From contig NW_004443643.1 in NCBI RefSeq assembly GCF_000330505.1, positions 62,230 through 74,386 of the forward strand: DNA of 12,157 bases, read 5' to 3'. Origin of the DNA: Entamoeba invadens IP1 (Eukaryota > Evosea > Mastigamoebida > Endamoebidae). Of the stretch, positions 9,837 through 12,157 are shown in pieces. Under the pieces are notes generated by a model, which did not search any database, was not told the DNA's origin, and worked only from the letters and a program-made list of their open reading frames with translations. A program made the position numbers and the translations under genes. The first letter of the stretch is position 1. Each line of letters starts with the position of its first letter.

Positions 9837-10153
9837 ATCCTTGTTTTTATACAAAAACACGATGCGTTGTTCTTATTCTAAACAATTAAACGATTTAAAA
9901 AATCACAATATTGTTTTATGTTTACACGTGTCGCTTTTTTTTCTCAAAAACAAAAAAAAATATTTTGTTATTTTTCTTAATTGTGGATAGTTTTACAAAT
10001 TTTATGATTTTTTAGTTTTTTTTGCCAGAAATTAAAAAAGAAAAGAAAAAATTTTACACACCTAGGGAAAACCATTTTCATGACTCCACACACCGATATA
10101 ATTTTTACTGTATATACAGAAGGCGGAATTAATGGTGACAATTTGTTAGCCGA

Positions 10154-10686
10154 TTACATTCTTCTTTTATACTTACCATAATCAAAACCCTGCATTGCAG
10201 CAGATCTTTTCTACAAATAATAATGATGTTTGACACGTCTTTCTATGTTGTGAAGCAAGTTAATTTTGTCCAACTGTTCAGATATTGTGTGGTTGTGCTC
10301 ACTTTTATTAACAAAAATTGCTTTTTCGAATTCCAACAAAGCACTTTCTTTTTTAAATTTAGTAATTTTAATTCTAACTTTGCAACCAGTTTTACTATTT
10401 GAATCTTTGTAAGTATTTTTGGATGCTCCATCTTTGAAAAACAAAAATTTATGAACTACTGGAAGAGGTGTCCATTTAGTACTTATTATAGTTGTTACAA
10501 TATTTTTATTTGTTGTTGTTTCATCTTTTTCGATAAAAAGTTTGTATCTCCTCTTTTATTGTTCACTGTTTGAACAATTTTTTCTTTTCGTCTACCATTT
10601 GTTTTATCATTGAAAAACGGTTGTTGTGTTTGGTAAATAATAGGCTGATGCCAAATTATATAAAAATGTGTTACAAAAGAAATCAT
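10154..10686 (-). pseudogene. Second MULE transposase, N-terminal zinc-domain fragment, decayed
   Basis: The frame starts at ATG 10684-10686 (MISFVTHFYIIW) and stays open to a stop at 10495-10497. The frame that looks like protein shifts near 10555 and is then open from 10555 to TAG 10211-10213, continuing past it to another stop at 10154-10156. The second part contains KTGCKVRIKITKF and, about 30 residues later, SEHNHTISEQLDKI. This is the C…HNH layout of the FAR1/WRKY-GCM1-type zinc domain at the N-terminus of many MULE transposases. The usual first Cys of the zinc site is not visible. No catalytic DDE region follows: the sequence meets the mariner-like element's right end at 10110. It differs in sequence from the MULE at 1-1177. 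The MULE assignment rests on the N-terminal domain only. Confidence 0.55.
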
Positions 10687-10891
10687 GTTATGATTTTTAA
10701 AACTAGTCTTTGATTTTTTTGAGTTGTTTAGTTGAAATTATATAGTACAAACAATAAACATGTCAATATTTGTATTTAACTTACAAAAAACCCAATTTTA
10801 AAAATAAAATTGATTTATGTAAACAAAAATGACTTTTTAAACAAAAGTGATTAAACTTGAATATCTCACTCCCAACAATTACCGTCAATAA
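10687..10891. other. AT-rich spacer between two pseudogenes
   Basis: A short AT-rich gap. A few codons near 10855-10890 (NISLPTITVNNFT in another frame) may be further debris of the pseudogene that follows; no intact feature is seen. Confidence 0.35.
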
Positions 10892-11599
10892 TTTTACATA
10901 AAATGTTGTGTACCTTGTTACACATTTGAGGCTTACGAACATTATTTCTTTTCACTTTCTGAGCAATTCACAAAAGATTTTGGCTCTCTAACAAAACCGA
11001 ATAAAAGACTCGTTAATTACAAAAAAATAACACATAACGGTTAAATTAAAAAATAGAAAAAAACCAATAAATCAGCAATAAATGAGGGCATTATCGCGTC
11101 ATTTCGAAGTAAAAGGATGGTTTCCTGTAATATTGAAAGCCCTATCCGCTTTTCATTAATATATAAGATGATTTTCGACTTGTCAAATGGTTTTAGACCT
11201 TTTTTCAGACAACTATATTCCCCAAACAAACAACAACGACCAAACTCACGGCTCCTATCAAAGACGTTAATGTCGTTAACATTGCAGACTTTGACTCTAA
11301 ACAAAAAGAGATGATAAATGAGTCAATAGTCTGCCACATCTAAAAAAAAACGACAGACTTTATTGTGCTTGATCCATCCAACAAAGGTCTTAATAATCAT
11401 ATTCTTTTAGAAAAAAAAATATGTAAAAAACAAACTCATCTTAACAAATTTGTGAGACTGTTCCCCCATCTATCATTTCAACAAAACTCATTGGAATTTA
11501 AAGTGTACGATGGAAATGATTAGAAGAGTTAATGGCTTTTTGTTGTCTTTGTCAATTCAAGCGAGTTTTGTTAATGCGGGTTCGTGGTTTCAATGGTGA
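10892..11599 (+). pseudogene. Decayed unrecognised protein gene
   Basis: About 236 codons read as protein across several blocks. Block 1, 10892-11043: TFEAYEHYFFSLSEQF, then KPNKRLVNYKKITHNG and TAA. Block 2 continues in the same frame after another stop near 11053: NEGIIASFRSKRMVSC then FSLIYKMIFDLSNGF. Block 3, shifted, open from 11197: DVNVVNIADFDSKQKEMI, TAA 11341-11343, then in the same frame DFIVLDPSNKGLNNHILL and LFPHLSFQQNSLEFKVYDG, to TAG 11521-11523. Block 4, shifted again near 11515: EMIRRVNGFLLSLSI, ending GSWFQW and TGA 11597-11599. Codon content is unlike the surrounding AT-rich DNA and a plus-strand reading is consistent throughout. I do not recognise the family. No start codon is identifiable. 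The minus-strand open frame at 11041-11304 is its shadow. Confidence 0.5.
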
Positions 11600-12157
11600 T
11601 CATTCATTTTTAATATTATTTTTTATATTAAGATCACCTTTTTTCAGAAAAGCTTGAACACATTATTGCCCTTTTTGTGTTTATAAAATTTACAGAATTT
11701 TTTTCTGTTTTTGGAAAACAACGAACAAATAGCATAAGAGTATTGTCACCTACTTTACTTTTACCATCCATTTATTAATATTAAAAACCCGGATTAATAA
11801 AGAAATACATCTATTGAACTATAAACATTTTCAGATAAACAAATTATTTATACTTTGTCACTAACTTTATACTTGTCACCGACTTTATCCTACATCTGTC
11901 AGACTGAACTTTCATATGAATGTAAAAGAAAAAAAAAGAAAAAAGGTGCGGTTTTCTTCTTTTACTTTAGTTTTAATTTAATACCAATAAATTAATAGTT
12001 AATGTTTTTCAATTAACTCGCCGACAACCCAATACTACTGTTTTTAACAGTTTTTTTAAAAGTTTGTCCCAAAACTGTTTAAATATTTTTGAAATATTAT
12101 TAGGTGATTTTCCTGAAAAATAGATAAAAACAAATAATATAAAATTATCATAAAGGA
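11600..12157. other. AT-rich region with short direct repeats
   Basis: No coding region is supported. The only structure seen is three imperfect copies of a 16-mer, listed separately, and homopolymer A/T tracts. Confidence 0.45.
11743..11888 (+). repeat. Three imperfect 16-bp direct repeats
   Basis: TTGTCACCTACTTTAC (11743-11758), TTGTCACTAACTTTAT (11855-11870) and TTGTCACCGACTTTAT (11873-11888) differ from each other at two or three positions. The last two are separated by 2 nt, giving an 18-bp period; the first is 112 bp away. An inverted copy of the core TTGTCACC is at 10134-10141, just outside the mariner-like element. They may be subterminal repeats of another decayed transposon. Confidence 0.6.

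Larger units (their letters stand above)
9021..10110. mobile_element. Non-autonomous mariner-like element, 1090 bp, carrying an Hsp70 fragment
   Basis: The left terminus CAGTAGAAATTCTATCGGTG continues TG (9021-9042). The right terminus (10089-10110) is its inverted copy, matching at 20 of 22 positions. TA stands directly outside both ends (9019-9020 and 10111-10112), the target duplication expected for Tc1/mariner/pogo elements. The CAGTAG-type start also suits this superfamily. No transposase frame survives or is recognisable inside; the centre is an Hsp70 pseudogene on the plus strand, flanked by AT-rich filler. The element is therefore non-autonomous. A perfect 15-bp inverted repeat of its own terminus (9029-9043 with 9069-9083) lets the left end fold back on itself. 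Boundaries are confident; the precise family is not. Confidence 0.8.

Noticed and set aside
9766..9990. 74-codon plus-strand open frame inside the mariner-like element
   Set aside because: It overlaps the Hsp70 lid homology in a different frame and its own sequence is low complexity; the Hsp70 frame is the meaningful one.
10108..10119. Palindrome CTGTATATACAG at the right edge of the mariner-like element
   Set aside because: It arises from the element's CTG end, the TA target and a flanking TATACAG; I found no matching far end for a second element starting there.
10160..10185. GTAAGTAT on the minus strand as an intron donor that might rescue the second MULE frame
   Set aside because: Entamoeba introns usually begin GTTTGT, no acceptor with continuing MULE homology follows, and the mariner-like element lies just downstream.
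11041..11304. 87-codon minus-strand open frame
   Set aside because: It begins with TTG, not ATG, and is antisense to a longer plus-strand pseudogene with better protein-like blocks.

Overview
This is a very AT-rich eukaryotic window that most likely comes from Entamoeba, with E. invadens a reasonable guess. The reasons are an intronless transmembrane kinase with a CXXC-rich ectodomain (the Entamoeba TMK architecture), short gaps between signals and coding sequence, and a mix of Mutator-like (MULE) and mariner-like DNA transposon debris. The genus call rests on recognition of these families, not on a database search.

Layout. At 1-1177 (minus) is a decayed MULE transposase that runs off the left edge. 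At 1178-2379 is AT-rich sequence with little visible. At 2380-2630 is a small mariner-like MITE. At 2662-3717 is a second terminal-inverted-repeat (TIR) element carrying a heavily mutated, unrecognised gene on the minus strand. A perfect (ATT)n microsatellite of about 100 bp abuts its right end. The one clearly intact gene, 4499-8587 (minus), encodes a 1362-residue type I membrane receptor kinase. It has a signal peptide, a long Cys-rich ectodomain, one membrane span, a juxtamembrane beta-sandwich-like segment and a complete TKL-type kinase domain.

Upstream of the kinase is a 1090-bp element with mariner-type TIRs and TA on both sides (9021-10110). Inside it, on the plus strand, is a decayed piece of a cytosolic-type Hsp70, from the substrate-binding domain to the lid. 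It looks like a non-autonomous transposon that has picked up a host gene fragment. Directly to its right is the decayed N-terminal part of a second MULE transposase (10154-10686, minus). Then comes a decayed, unrecognised protein-coding region on the plus strand (10892-11599) and AT-rich sequence with three short direct repeats.

The window is therefore one working surface-signalling gene in a graveyard of DNA transposons and pseudogenes. The most interesting points are the Hsp70 fragment inside a mariner-like element and the parallel case at 2662-3717, where another TIR element carries a gene-like interior. Together they suggest gene capture by TIR elements. No genes appear to act together as an operon or pathway.
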